The position numbers and the translations under genes are program-made. From Oerskovia jenensis (GTDB taxonomy: Bacteria; Actinomycetota; Actinomycetes; Actinomycetales; Cellulomonadaceae): a stretch of DNA of 64,000 nucleotides. Each line of letters begins with the position of its first letter. Positions within the stretch are counted from its first letter, which is position 1. The DNA is taken from the NCBI RefSeq assembly GCF_016907235.1, contig NZ_JAFBBO010000001.1:496001-560000 (forward strand), given 5' to 3'. Of the stretch, positions 34,701 to 42,896 are shown piece after piece. A model generated the notes under the pieces. That model was not told the DNA's origin and did no database searches. It saw only the letters and a list, made by a program, of their open reading frames with translations.

Positions 34701-35552
34701 CACGGCCTGCGGGTGGCGGCGGTGCCGGTCCGCCATCTCGGCCGCCGAGCGCAGGTGTGCGGTGGGGGCGCCGGGCAGCCAGCCGTCCATGTCGTCGAGC
34801 GACGAGCGCGCACGGACGGCCGCGAGCGCCCCCGCGAGGGCCGCGTCGCGGGGGCGCGCGTAGTGCACGTTGCCGGTCGCGACGAGCGGCAGGTGCGCAT
34901 CGGCGGCGAGCCCGGCGAGCGCGTCGCACAGGTCGCTGTCGCGGGGGTCGCCCGCGTCGGTGATCTCCACGGCCACGTTGTCGGCGCCGAAGACCTGCAC
35001 GAGCCGGTCGAGCTCGCGCCGGGCGGCCCGCGGCCCCTCGGTGAGCAGCGCCGAGCGCACGGCCCCCTTGCGGCAGCCCGTGAGGACGAGCCACTGGCCG
35101 TCCGACTGCTCACCGAGCCGTTCGAGCCGGTAGTCGGCCGCGCCCTTGGTGCCCGTCGCGAGGTGCGCGGTCGCGATCGCGCTCGACAGGTTGCGGTACC
35201 CGTCCGGGCCGCGGGCCAGGACGAGCAGGTGGGACGCGCGCGGGTCCGGCACGCCCGTGGGCGCGTCGAGGACGGGGGCCGCGCCGGGGGCGGGCGCGAC
35301 GGGCAGGTGCAGCTCGGCGCCGAACACGGTCGGCAGGGACACCGCGCGCGCCGCGGTCGCGAAGCGCACGACCCCGTACAGGCCGTCGTGATCCGTCACG
35401 GCGAGCGCGGACAGTCCCAGGTGCGCGGCCTCGGCCGCGAGCTCCTCGGGGTGGCTCGCGCCGTCGAGGAAGCTGAACGCGGAGTGCGCGTGCAGCTCGG
35501 CGTAGCGGGGCGTCCGGCGCGCCCCGGTGCCCGGCGGGGCGGCCCTAGTCAT
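31752..35552 (-). CDS. dnaE2: Error-prone DNA polymerase DnaE2
   Basis: A 1266-residue C-family polymerase, longer than the usual ~1050-1100. In order: PHP domain (YAELHAHSAFSFLDGASH), the catalytic palm with DIDVDIES (about 420), the LGIHSGGMVM and KFDLLGLGMLT blocks, fingers with GSKRSVERM and SHAYSFAYLVYASAWLK, and a C-terminal OB fold (TFLSIEDETGLLNVIC). The extra length comes from two low-complexity insertions, about residues 500-630 and 955-1005. It performs translesion synthesis with ImuA' and ImuB. Its ATG overlaps the imuB stop by 8 nt; the operon is preceded by a LexA box. Confidence 0.96.
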   Translation of the reverse strand: MTRAAPPGTGARRTPRYAELHAHSAFSFLDGASHPEELAAEAAHLGLSALAVTDHDGLYGVVRFATAARAVSLPTVFGAELHLPVAPAPGAAPVLDAPTGVPDPRASHLLVLARGPDGYRNLSSAIATAHLATGTKGAADYRLERLGEQSDGQWLVLTGCRKGAVRSALLTEGPRAARRELDRLVQVFGADNVAVEITDAGDPRDSDLCDALAGLAADAHLPLVATGNVHYARPRDAALAGALAAVRARSSLDDMDGWLPGAPTAHLRSAAEMADRHRRHPQAVATAAELGAECQFDLRLVAPELPPYPVPAGHDERSWLRVLVERGGTDRYGPRGAEREPGAWRQIDHELAIIEQLGFPGYFLIVYDLVEFCRARGILAQGRGSAANSAVCYALGITAVDAVKHGLLFERFLAPERDGPPDIDVDIESVRREEVIQYVYERFGRTHAAQVANVISYRPKSAVRDAARALGHDVGQQDAWSKSIERWGSLRGPDPSSPAADRAVRDRAIAARGAHGSAPGAVGPAVAGASAAGGTAGADAPPAVVTRTAAKDARAAEVWGTGAPRQGKQGRQGPSQRRPDRPHTGHADWTPDLSGRVVDPLAHDDADRRDDPTLRSDDPHDVVPARRPPSAAEEGEIPAPVLELAERLLRLPRHLGIHSGGMVMCDRPVIEVCPVEWARMEGRTVLQWDKEDCADAGLVKFDLLGLGMLTAIRVAFELIAEHEGLGLELHSLPDDDPAVYDLLCAADTVGVFQVESRAQMATLPCLRPRTFYDIVIEVALIRPGPIQGGSVHPYINRARGREPVTFLHPLLEKSLAKTLGVPLFQEQLMQMAIDVAGFSAAEADQLRRAMGSKRSVERMEALHGRLLDGMAKNGVAPDVAEQIYDKLKAFADFGFPESHAYSFAYLVYASAWLKVHHPAAFYAGLLAAQPMGFYSPQSLVADARRHGVTALRPDVNASGVKAGVERLPASASRGAGAPSGRDVRPDGAAPHRGPVTPRSPATPDGAAHPDLSLAVRMGLGSVRGVGDPVAEAVVAARAAGPFTDLRDLVRRVDLTTAQLEALATGGALESLGVARREALWAAGALAQEGPGTLPGVSVGVEAPTLPGMSEVETAVADVWATGVSTDSYPTQYVRPGLTAAGVLTVAGAVAVSQEIERAREAERAAGEAPGSRSHPPSRVAVGGVVTHRQRPGTAGGVTFLSIEDETGLLNVICTPGLWQRFRRVARSSPALVVRGRLERADGATNLLAEHLAPLSLQVASRSRDFQ

Positions 35553-37227
35553 AGACGGCCTCCACGGTCCAGCGCCCCTGGGCGCTCGCGAGCAGCACGC
35601 CGCGCCCGTCGTCGAGCAGGACCTGGAGGTATGCCCGACGGCGCGGCGTCTCGCTCCACCAGCGTTCGGCGAGCGGCCACGGCCCGGCCCAGCCCAGCAC
35701 GCGTCTGCTCGTCCCGGCTCGCGGCGCGAGCCACCGCACGGTCGCGGGCGGTGCGCTCATCGCGAGGCGCGCGTCGACGCGGACGGGCGCGCCGGCGTCG
35801 TCCAGGACGGCGACGTCCTCCGGGACGTCCAGCACGAGGGCGGGCGCGGGCTCGGGCAGGCGCCCCGGCCACGGCAGGTCCGCGCGCCGCGGCGCGGGGG
35901 CCGCGTCCCCCCAGGGCGCGAGGTGCACCTGGTCGTGGACGTCGCGCCCGCCCTGCGTGACGACGCTCAGGACGCCGTCCCCGCCCAGGAGGCCCTGGAC
36001 ACGCCCCAGGGCGCGCTGGGCGCGGGCGTCCTCGCCGCTCGACGCGCCCCACAGCCGCGGCTGCTCGGCGCCCGCGGCCACGACCTCCTCCGCGGTGATC
36101 GCGAGCCGCACGAGCGGCGAGGGCCGGTCCTCGGGCAGGTCCGGCAGGTCGTCGTGGGTGGTCTGTGCGTGCTCGTCCCGGCGTGTCCCACGCCCCTGCC
36201 GCTGCCGCTGCCCCAGCGCGACGCGCGACGCCGTGAGCCACCCCTCGAGCTGCCAGCGCACGCGGTCGGTGATCCGGGCCGCGGTGAGCCCGCCCATGGC
36301 GCCGTCGTCGCAGCGCCAGGTCCGTTCGAGCTCGCGCCCGTCCTCGGTGCGGGCCGTGATGCGCAGCCGCCCGCACGACGACGACCGCTCGACGAGCTGG
36401 GCGTGCAGGTCCTCGGCGAGGCGGCGGGCCGCGAAGGTCGCGACGTCGACGCGCTCGGCGGGCGGGTCGAGATCGCACTCGACGGCGACGTCGGCCTCGA
36501 TGCGGCGCCTCGCGGGCGGGCGCAGGTCCTCGCCCTGGGCAAGACGCTGGGCCCATGCGCCCAGGTCGCCGAAGCGGGACAGGACGCTCGCTGCGGGCAG
36601 CGCCGCGAGGTCCGCGAAGGTCCGCACGCCCAGGCGGCCCAGGAGGTCGACGAGCTGCGCGACGGGCTGGGCGTCGCCCACCACGACGTGCGCGAGCTCG
36701 CCCAGCGAGCGCGGGGCGAGGTAGGCCCGGGAGGTGCCCGCGGGCACGACGAGCGAGGCCCGCGCGCCCAGCACCGCGGCGAGGATCCCGTCCGCGACGC
36801 CGACCTGGCTCTCGTGGCCGGTGTCCGCGGCGACGCGTTCGACGAGCACCTGTGCGAGGCGCTCCTCGGTGCCGTGGTAGCGCGCGGGGCCGCCCGAGGG
36901 CAGGAGCAGCAGGCCCGGGCGCGCGACCTCGATGCCCGCGACCACGGTCTCGGCGGCGAGCGCGACGGGCTCGAACTCGCGCGCGTCGCGTGCGTCGTCG
37001 GCGTCGAGCAGCGCGAGCTCGGGGCAGCACTCCTGCGCCCGACGACGTCGCATCCCCCGGCGCACGCCCTGCGCCCGCGCGGTGGCCGAGACCGCGAGGA
37101 CGCGGCGACCGTCGTGCGTGGCCGCGGGCACGTGCGCGGGGACCTGGGCCGCGTCCATCGCGGCGACGACGGGCCAGTCCGGCACCCACAGGACCGCGGT
37201 GCGGGTGGCCGTGCTCTCGATGCTCAT
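35545..37227 (-). CDS. imuB: ImuB, inactive Y-family polymerase-like mutasome subunit
   Basis: A 560-residue protein with the Y-family fold (VLWVPDWPVVAAM at the start, GVRRGMRRRRAQECCPEL, LGRLGVRTFADLAALP helix-hairpin-helix, then a little-finger region). The acidic residues that bind catalytic metals in DinB-type polymerases are not where expected; the N-terminal DxD position reads WVPDW. That agrees with ImuB acting as a beta-clamp-binding hub rather than a polymerase. The long C-terminal region would contact ImuA' and DnaE2. ATG 37227 overlaps the imuA' stop by 4 nt. Confidence 0.93.
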   Translation of the reverse strand: MSIESTATRTAVLWVPDWPVVAAMDAAQVPAHVPAATHDGRRVLAVSATARAQGVRRGMRRRRAQECCPELALLDADDARDAREFEPVALAAETVVAGIEVARPGLLLLPSGGPARYHGTEERLAQVLVERVAADTGHESQVGVADGILAAVLGARASLVVPAGTSRAYLAPRSLGELAHVVVGDAQPVAQLVDLLGRLGVRTFADLAALPAASVLSRFGDLGAWAQRLAQGEDLRPPARRRIEADVAVECDLDPPAERVDVATFAARRLAEDLHAQLVERSSSCGRLRITARTEDGRELERTWRCDDGAMGGLTAARITDRVRWQLEGWLTASRVALGQRQRQGRGTRRDEHAQTTHDDLPDLPEDRPSPLVRLAITAEEVVAAGAEQPRLWGASSGEDARAQRALGRVQGLLGGDGVLSVVTQGGRDVHDQVHLAPWGDAAPAPRRADLPWPGRLPEPAPALVLDVPEDVAVLDDAGAPVRVDARLAMSAPPATVRWLAPRAGTSRRVLGWAGPWPLAERWWSETPRRRAYLQVLLDDGRGVLLASAQGRWTVEAVYD

Positions 37228-37988
37228 CCGACGAGCCGGAGGCCGGGCGGGGTCTTCTCGACCTGCCGCGGGTTCTTCACGACGCCTCCGCGCAACGGCA
37301 GCTCGACCTGGCGCTCGATGCCGCGCGAGGCGCCGGCCCGCCCACCGCGCTGGACCGTGAGCCGCCGCCTGCGCAGGTACCCGGCGCCGTGGTCGGTGCC
37401 CGACCACGTGCCCTCGCGGACCGTGAGGACCACGTGCGCCCCGGCCCAGGGCTGCGCTGCGACGAGGAGGTTGCCGCGCTCGCGGGCCCGGGAGGTCAGG
37501 CGGCGACGGTCGGCGTCGGTCAGCGCGGCCTGCGGCCCGACCACGACGACGTCGATCCCGTCGAGCAGGGCCGCGACGGCGGCCGCGGCGTCCGGTCCGG
37601 GGGACGGGACCAGGGCGACGCGGCCCAGGTCGATCCCGGCCTCGGCGGCGGCGAGGACCCCGAGGCGTGGGAAGCCGACCATCGCGGTCCAGGCCCCCGT
37701 GCGTGAGGCCTCGGACAGCAGCGCGAGCAGGAGCGAGGTCGAGCCGTCGACCACCACGGCGGTGCCTCGCTGAAGGCCGCCGAACGGGAGCAGGTCGGCC
37801 AGCTCGTCGGGGACCGGGAGGAGCTTCTCCTCCCCCGTGCTCCCCGGTGCGCGCCGGGCCGAGAGCTCCGCGCGGCGCAGCACCGACCGGGCCAGGAGCG
37901 CCCGCTGGGCGTGCGTGGACTCGGCGGACGTGACGGCGGCCGCAGGGCTGCCCAGGGTCTCCCGGAGGGTGTCGTCGACCAGGGTCAT
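37224..37988 (-). CDS. imuA: ImuA' (RecA-like mutasome accessory protein)
   Basis: A 254-residue RecA/SulA-like protein: LLPFGGLQRGTAVVVDGSTSLLLALLSEAS in the degenerate P-loop position, then FPRLGVLAAAEAGIDLGRVALV and DVVVVGPQAAL. The C-terminus is basic (YLRRRRLTVQRGG) and ends with RQVEKTPPGLRLVG, typical of the actinobacterial ImuA' group. It is the first gene of imuA'-imuB-dnaE2. ATG 37988 is chosen over the longer frame because AGGAGG lies 5 nt upstream; the LexA box is 28 nt upstream of it. Confidence 0.9.
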   Translation of the reverse strand: MTLVDDTLRETLGSPAAAVTSAESTHAQRALLARSVLRRAELSARRAPGSTGEEKLLPVPDELADLLPFGGLQRGTAVVVDGSTSLLLALLSEASRTGAWTAMVGFPRLGVLAAAEAGIDLGRVALVPSPGPDAAAAVAALLDGIDVVVVGPQAALTDADRRRLTSRARERGNLLVAAQPWAGAHVVLTVREGTWSGTDHGAGYLRRRRLTVQRGGRAGASRGIERQVELPLRGGVVKNPRQVEKTPPGLRLVG

Positions 37989-38015
37989 GACACCTCCTGC
38001 ACGCTCGAAAGTTCT

Positions 38016-38031
38016 TCGAACAGGTGTTCGA
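38016..38031 (-). promoter_or_regulatory. LexA (SOS) box of imuA'-imuB-dnaE2
   Basis: TCGAACAGGTGTTCGA, an exact match to the actinobacterial SOS consensus TCGAAC-N4-GTTCGA and a near-perfect palindrome. It lies 28 nt upstream of the imuA' ATG, predicting LexA repression and damage induction of the mutasome. Confidence 0.93.
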
Positions 38032-38424
38032 ACACTTCCAGTACACGCGCTCGCCGAGGAGGTGTCAACTCGTCTCACCCGGTCGACCCAAGGGGTCGAT
38101 ACGCGGTCGAGAGTTGCGCGACTGAGCAACAATTAACCTCGGGTGCAGGCATTCCGGAAGCCTCAAGCAGCGCCTCAGGCTTGAGCCGGGAGGGGCGGAA
38201 TGTCAACGATCATGCCCCTCGAAGTGGCCGCAGGGGCGGCTCGCAAACCCTCGACACGCGACCGACGCCCCACGAGAGCACCCCAATTGCCCGGACCCCA
38301 CACCCTCGCCTCAACCCTGCACTCCTCCTCCCTGCTCCGTGCATGTGAAAGTCTTCACAAGCAGGAAGGATGAGAAGCATCCCACCACGCTCCGACGTCC
38401 CGTCGGTCCGACCAAGGAGGAACC
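38032..38424. other. Intergenic region between imuA' and a surface-protein gene
   Basis: About 390 nt between divergent units with no convincing gene; short ORFs here are unsupported. It contains the SOS-controlled promoter on the left, a 7-nt inverted repeat at 38162-38168/38179-38185, a CRP-like palindrome at 38344-38359 and, just before 38425, the AAGGAGG ribosome site of the surface-protein gene. The middle is moderately AT-richer than neighbouring genes. Confidence 0.6.
38344..38359 (+). promoter_or_regulatory. CRP/FNR-type operator upstream of the surface-protein gene
   Basis: TGTGAAAGTCTTCACA matches TGTGA-N6-TCACA exactly, with 6-nt perfect arms. It ends 65 nt before the TTG start at 38425. 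In actinobacteria such sites bind CRP/GlxR/Cmr regulators; which one is present here is unknown. Confidence 0.65.
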
Positions 38425-40566
38425 TTGCACCCCGCACCCACGACCCGGCCTGCACACCGGCGCCACCAGGCGGTCGCCGCCTGCGGCGCACTCGCCCTGG
38501 CCGCCACCGTGCTGGGCGCAGGCGCCTCCCCCGCCCAGGCGGGTGAGATCACAGCGACGGACGACACCGCCCTCACCGGTTCTGGCGTCCCGGTCACCGT
38601 CGACGTCCTGGCCAACGACCAGGTCGACGGAACGGTGGCCTCCGTGCACGTCGGGGCCGTCACCGGGACCGACGCCAGCACCGTCGAGGTCGGAGACGAC
38701 TTCCGCATCACCTTCGCGAACAAGAACCCGGACCACCCGAACTCGTCCACCGCGCGCGTCTTCAAGACCGCGGAGTTCACCGTGCCGTACACGGTCACGG
38801 ACACGGACGGCAGCACCACCGGCGCCACGCTGACGGTCACCGTGGCCGGCAAGCCGGTGAGCCCGACGATCAGCTCGTGGATCGTCAACGATCCCAGCAC
38901 GGGCGTGAAGGCGGTCACGAACCTCACCCAGCTCGACCTGCGCACCTACCCGCAGACCAGCACCACCTCCAAGAGCGCCGTCCCGGGCCACGGGGTCAGG
39001 GTCACCGGACTGGTCGACGCGGAGCACGCGACGGCGGTGCCGACGGCCGGCGGCATCGAGCTGCAGGCGAGCCCGCGGGACTACGTCGGCAACGACGTCG
39101 TCACCCTGGAGCTCACCGACACGTGGGGCCGCAGCGTGCACCACAAGGCCGGCGTGAGCTGGGTCGAGCGGGCCGCCGTCTCCAGCCTGCGCACCAAGGT
39201 GGGCATCGGCCAGAGCGCCCGTGTCGACCTCCGGGAGATCGTGGCAGGCACCAGCTTCGCGAACTTCACCAACGGCTACTTCTCCTCGACGATCAACACG
39301 TGGCGCGGCACCTTCACCACCGGTGCGCACGCGCAGGACATCGTCGTCATGCCGAACGCGGGCTTCGTCGGGACCTCGAACGACTCCGTGGGGACACGGT
39401 TCACCTGGGCCTACACCCTGGTGAACCCGTGGACGTTCAGCGGCTCCACGGGCCCTGCCACCGACGCCAGGTACAACACCATGTACATCGACGTCCAGGC
39501 GCCTCCGCAGGCCGCGGACGTCGCGGCGTCGACGAACCCGGGGCAGGCGGTGGCACTGGACCTGCGCGCCCCGGCCACGCTGCCCTGGGCGGCCTCCACC
39601 TTCGAGGTGCGCGAGGGGCCCCAGCACGGGACGGTCTCCGTGACCGGTGACGGTCAGGTCCGCTACACGCCCGACGACGGCTTCCCGGCCGCCGAGACCT
39701 TCGCCGGGACGGACACCTTCACCTTCGCCTGGATCGACGACCTCGGTCAGGAGTCGTCGGCGCGCGCCACCGTGACCGTCCGCAACCTGCCCACACTGGC
39801 CGACCACGCACTGACGACGCCCGCAGGGGTCGCCGTCGGGGTCGACCTGCTGGCCGGCTCCTTCGGCGACACCCTGACGATCACCGGGGTAGGTGCGCCC
39901 CTCGCCGGGGCAGCCGACCTGAGCAGCGCCACGGGCACCTACCACCCGCACGAGGGCTTCGTGGGCGAGGACTCGTTCACGTACGAGGGGGTCGATGCCC
40001 ACGGTCAGCCGGCGCGGGCCACCGTCCGGATCCAGGTGCTCGGTACACCGGCGATCGCGGACCAGCACCACCGCACTCCGCGCAACACGGCGGTCGTCTT
40101 CGAGCCGCTCCTCCCCGTCTCCGACGCCGCCTACCAGCCGGAGCTGGTGCTCGACGCCGTCGGCGAACCCCAGCACGGCACCGTCACGCAGGGCGAGGAC
40201 AGCACCCTCGTCTACTCCCCCGACCTCGGCTACCTGGGGCCGGACCGGCTCACGGTCCGTGCCCGTGACGCCTGGGGCCGCACGGCCGAGGCGTCGGTGA
40301 CCATCGACGTCTACGGCGAGCTCGCGCCCCCCGCGCCCCCTTCGACCGACGCGTCCCCCGGCCTCACCCTGACCGCGCTGAACCCGGGCGCCGAACCGGG
40401 CGCGATCCCGAGCGACCGCCAGGCCGTCCCGGGCTCGTCGGCCCCCTCGCTCGGCCGCCTGGCGTCGACGGGAGCGTCGGTGGCGTCCCTGCTCGCCATC
40501 GGAGGCCTCGTCCTGGGCGCCGGCGTCGCGGGTGTGCTGGTGCGAGGCCGCTCCCGCACGGTCTGA
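38425..40566 (+). CDS. LASTG-anchored surface protein with tandem Ig/cadherin-like repeats
   Basis: 713 residues. The TTG start is supported by AAGGAGG 5 nt upstream and by a proper signal peptide (RRHQAVAACGALALAATV, cleavage near AQA-G at about 40). The mature part has several tandem bacterial Ig/cadherin-like repeats of the Big_9 type; recurring blocks are PQHGTVSVTGDGQVRYTPDDGF, YHPHEGFVGEDSFTYEG and PQHGTVTQGEDSTLVYSP. The C-terminus has LASTG (679-683), a hydrophobic helix and RGRSR, so it should be a sortase E substrate. It probably acts in adhesion or wall architecture. Divergent from the SOS operon; a CRP-like site lies upstream. Confidence 0.85.
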   Translation: MHPAPTTRPAHRRHQAVAACGALALAATVLGAGASPAQAGEITATDDTALTGSGVPVTVDVLANDQVDGTVASVHVGAVTGTDASTVEVGDDFRITFANKNPDHPNSSTARVFKTAEFTVPYTVTDTDGSTTGATLTVTVAGKPVSPTISSWIVNDPSTGVKAVTNLTQLDLRTYPQTSTTSKSAVPGHGVRVTGLVDAEHATAVPTAGGIELQASPRDYVGNDVVTLELTDTWGRSVHHKAGVSWVERAAVSSLRTKVGIGQSARVDLREIVAGTSFANFTNGYFSSTINTWRGTFTTGAHAQDIVVMPNAGFVGTSNDSVGTRFTWAYTLVNPWTFSGSTGPATDARYNTMYIDVQAPPQAADVAASTNPGQAVALDLRAPATLPWAASTFEVREGPQHGTVSVTGDGQVRYTPDDGFPAAETFAGTDTFTFAWIDDLGQESSARATVTVRNLPTLADHALTTPAGVAVGVDLLAGSFGDTLTITGVGAPLAGAADLSSATGTYHPHEGFVGEDSFTYEGVDAHGQPARATVRIQVLGTPAIADQHHRTPRNTAVVFEPLLPVSDAAYQPELVLDAVGEPQHGTVTQGEDSTLVYSPDLGYLGPDRLTVRARDAWGRTAEASVTIDVYGELAPPAPPSTDASPGLTLTALNPGAEPGAIPSDRQAVPGSSAPSLGRLASTGASVASLLAIGGLVLGAGVAGVLVRGRSRTV

Positions 40567-40643
40567 CGGCCTTCGGCGGTGCTGCCAGCACCGCTCCCCC
40601 GTCTCCTCTGGCCCCTCCAGGACGCACCGGGCACGATGGACCG

Positions 40644-41189
40644 ATGAACCTCGCCGACCGCCCGATCGCCCCCGACCCCTACTCGCTGCTCCCCCCGGTG
40701 CCGCGCTTCACGGTGACGAGCGACGACATCGGGCACGGCGAGCCCCTGGCACGTGCGCACGCGGCCGACGGCGACAACCGCTCGCCCGAGCTCGCCTGGA
40801 ACCACTTCCCCGCAGCCACGCGCTCGTTCCTCGTGAACTGCTTCGACCCCGACGCGCCGACCCCGGCGGGGTACTGGCACTGGACCGTGGTGAACGTGCC
40901 CGTGGCGACCGTGGTCCTCGCGCAGGGCGCAGGCTCCCCCGGCGGCGGCAACCTCCCGCCGGGCGCGTTCCAGACCCGGCACGACGGCGGAGGCCCCGGC
41001 TACCTGGGCGCCGCGCCCCCGCCCGGGGACCGGCCGCACCGGTACGTGTTCGCGGTGCACGCGCTCGACGTCGAACGGCTCGACGTGACCCCCGAGACGC
41101 CCCCGACCGCGGTCGCCATGGCCGCCCTGTCCCACACGATCGCGCGGGCGACCCTCACGCCCACCTACCAGGCCCTGGTCACCGCATGA
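40644..41189 (+). CDS. YbhB/YbcL-type PEBP family protein
   Basis: A 181-residue phosphatidylethanolamine-binding-protein homologue (Raf-kinase-inhibitor-like). Typical blocks are NRSPELAWNHFP, FLVNCFDPDAPTPAGYWHWTVVNVP (DPDAP-x-G-x-WHW ligand pocket) and YVFAVHALDVERLDV. There is no signal peptide, so it is probably cytosolic. Bacterial members have no settled function. Its stop overlaps the ATG of the YbaK-like gene by 4 nt, indicating co-translation. Confidence 0.92.
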   Translation: MNLADRPIAPDPYSLLPPVPRFTVTSDDIGHGEPLARAHAADGDNRSPELAWNHFPAATRSFLVNCFDPDAPTPAGYWHWTVVNVPVATVVLAQGAGSPGGGNLPPGAFQTRHDGGGPGYLGAAPPPGDRPHRYVFAVHALDVERLDVTPETPPTAVAMAALSHTIARATLTPTYQALVTA

Positions 41190-41779
41190 GCCACGAGCGG
41201 AGCGGCCGCCTCACCCTCCCGACGCTCGGCGACCTCGCCTGGGTCCCGGCCACGAGCAGACCGGACCTGCTCGCACGACCCGTCGACGAGGCCCTGTCCC
41301 GCTGGGCCTCGCGAGAACCGGGCGTCGTGGACCAGGTCGCGGTCGTCGAGATCGACCCCGACCTCGCGGACACCGCGACGCTCAACGCCGCCCACGACCT
41401 ACCGCCCGCCGTCTCGGCGAACTGCGTCCTGGTCGCCGGACGGCGCGGCGGCGACGAGCGCATCGCGGCGGCCGTGGTGCGTGCCACGACCCGGGCCGAC
41501 GTGAACTCGCGCGTCCGGTCGCTGCTCGACGTGCGCAAGGCGTCGTTCCTGCCCACGGACCGGGCCGTGGCCGAGTCCGGCATGGAGTACGGCGGGATCA
41601 CCCCGATCGGGCTCCCCGACGGGTGGCGCGTGCTGCTCGACGCCCGCATCGCGACCGACGGCGAGCCCGCGCTCATCGGCAGCGGGCTGCGCCGGTCCAA
41701 GCTGCTGCTGCCTGGCGCGCTGCTCGCGCGGCTGCCCGGGGTCGAGCTGGTCGAGGAGCTGGGCGTGCCGGTGGGGTGA
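41186..41779 (+). CDS. YbaK/ProX-type aminoacyl-tRNA deacylase domain protein
   Basis: A 197-residue protein. Its C-terminal two thirds match the YbaK/EbsC editing domain: VNSRVRSLLDVRKASFLPTDRAV (conserved Lys), GMEYGGITPIGLP, LLDARIA and IGSGLRRSKLLLP. Members hydrolyse mischarged Cys- or Pro-tRNA in trans; specificity here is not resolvable. The N-terminal ~50 residues (LPTLGDLAWVPATSRPDLL) are an extra lead. Translationally coupled to the PEBP gene. Confidence 0.88.
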   Translation: MSHERSGRLTLPTLGDLAWVPATSRPDLLARPVDEALSRWASREPGVVDQVAVVEIDPDLADTATLNAAHDLPPAVSANCVLVAGRRGGDERIAAAVVRATTRADVNSRVRSLLDVRKASFLPTDRAVAESGMEYGGITPIGLPDGWRVLLDARIATDGEPALIGSGLRRSKLLLPGALLARLPGVELVEELGVPVG

Positions 41780-41837
41780 GCGCGAACGGCACGGCCACCC
41801 GCGTGGCCCTCGCGGGCGTCAGCCCGTCGCGCGGCCC

Positions 41838-42827
41838 TCAGCCCTCGGCGCGGCCCTCACGCCAGTAGCCCATGAACGCGACCGACCGGCGGTCGACGCC
41901 ACGCTCGGACACGAGGTGACGGCGCAGGGTCTTGATGACCGACGCCTCGCCCGCGAGCCACGCGTAGAGCTCGGCGCACGCGACGAGCGGCGTGCCGTCC
42001 TCGTCCACGGGGACCTCCCAGAGGATGTCCGTGTCGATGTCGACGTCCTCGAGCTCGGCCGCCCCACCGGTGCGCGGGCCGAGCCCGCGGGCCGCGCACG
42101 TGAGCGAGTGCGTCGCGGCGCAGACGTTGCGCTCGAGCAGGCGGTCGGCGGCCTCGCGGACCGCGGGGACCAGCAGGTCGCCGTGCGCGCGCCCCTCACG
42201 GGCGAGCCACGTGACGTTGACGCCCGCAGGAGCCGTGACGGGCAGGACGTCGCCCTCGTACGGGACCTCGAGGAAGACCTCGCCGACCTCGTCGGCGGGC
42301 AGGGAGCCCAGGATCGAGGCGATCGCGGGGACCGCGGTCTCGTCGCCCGCGAGCAGCAGCGCGTGGCTGCGCACGGGGCGGGAGAACTCGACGCCGCCGT
42401 GCGCGCCCGTCCACAGGCCGTTGGGGCCGAGCAGCACGATCTCGCTGCCGGGGCGCGCAGCCAGCGCCCACCGGGACGCGGGACCCGCGTCGCCGTGCAG
42501 GACGAGGTCGATGTCGACCTCGGAGGTCTCGGGGCGCACGGCCCGCACGGTGTAGGTGCGCAGCGGGTTGCGGCGCTCCTCGGGCTGCGCGCGCCACGCC
42601 GCGTACCACTCGCCCGTGCGGACGAGGTGCTCGTAGCCGCCGTCGGGCGCGGGGAAGACGAGCTTGATGCGCTGGTCGAGGCCGTTGTCGGCAAACTCGT
42701 GGAGGTCGTGACCCGTGAAGGTCACGCGCAGGAAGCTCGGCGAGAGCTTCTCGACCCGTCGCACCTGCACGTCGAACATGCGGAACGGGGAGATCTCCTG
42801 AGCGGTCACGACACTGGTCTGGGTCAC
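41838..42827 (-). CDS. Siderophore-interacting protein (ViuB-like FAD ferric reductase)
   Basis: A flavoprotein of about 329 residues releasing iron from imported siderophores. The FAD domain has [12 protein letters not shown] and [12 protein letters not shown] (RxYT flavin motif). The NAD(P)H-binding SIP domain has [16 protein letters not shown], and the C-terminal [19 protein letters not shown] is typical. The open frame begins at TTG 42845, inside the iron box; I prefer GTG 42827, which sits directly after the box and 7 nt after TAGGCT, as in the paralogous ATPase promoter at 47013. The gene follows the ferric-siderophore permease on the same strand. Confidence 0.92.
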   Translation of the reverse strand: MTQTSVVTAQEISPFRMFDVQVRRVEKLSPSFLRVTFTGHDLHEFADNGLDQRIKLVFPAPDGGYEHLVRTGEWYAAWRAQPEERRNPLRTYTVRAVRPETSEVDIDLVLHGDAGPASRWALAARPGSEIVLLGPNGLWTGAHGGVEFSRPVRSHALLLAGDETAVPAIASILGSLPADEVGEVFLEVPYEGDVLPVTAPAGVNVTWLAREGRAHGDLLVPAVREAADRLLERNVCAATHSLTCAARGLGPRTGGAAELEDVDIDTDILWEVPVDEDGTPLVACAELYAWLAGEASVIKTLRRHLVSERGVDRRSVAFMGYWREGRAEG

Positions 42828-42863
42828 GTAGGCGAGCCTAACCAAACATCGGGGCCGGGTGAA
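42828..42863 (-). promoter_or_regulatory. IdeR/DtxR iron box and leaderless promoter of the siderophore-interacting protein gene
   Basis: Read leftward: TTCACC (-35, 42858-42863), 17 nt, TAGGCT (-10, 42835-42840), 7 nt, then GTG. The iron box occupies 42828-42846 (TTTGGTTAGGCTCGCCTAC), matching 15 of 19 positions of TTAGGTTAGGCTAACCTAA and covering the -10 and start site. Iron-loaded IdeR/DtxR should block polymerase. Confidence 0.82.
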
Positions 42864-42896
42864 CCCCTGAAGCCGAACGTGTGGTCGGGATCACTC

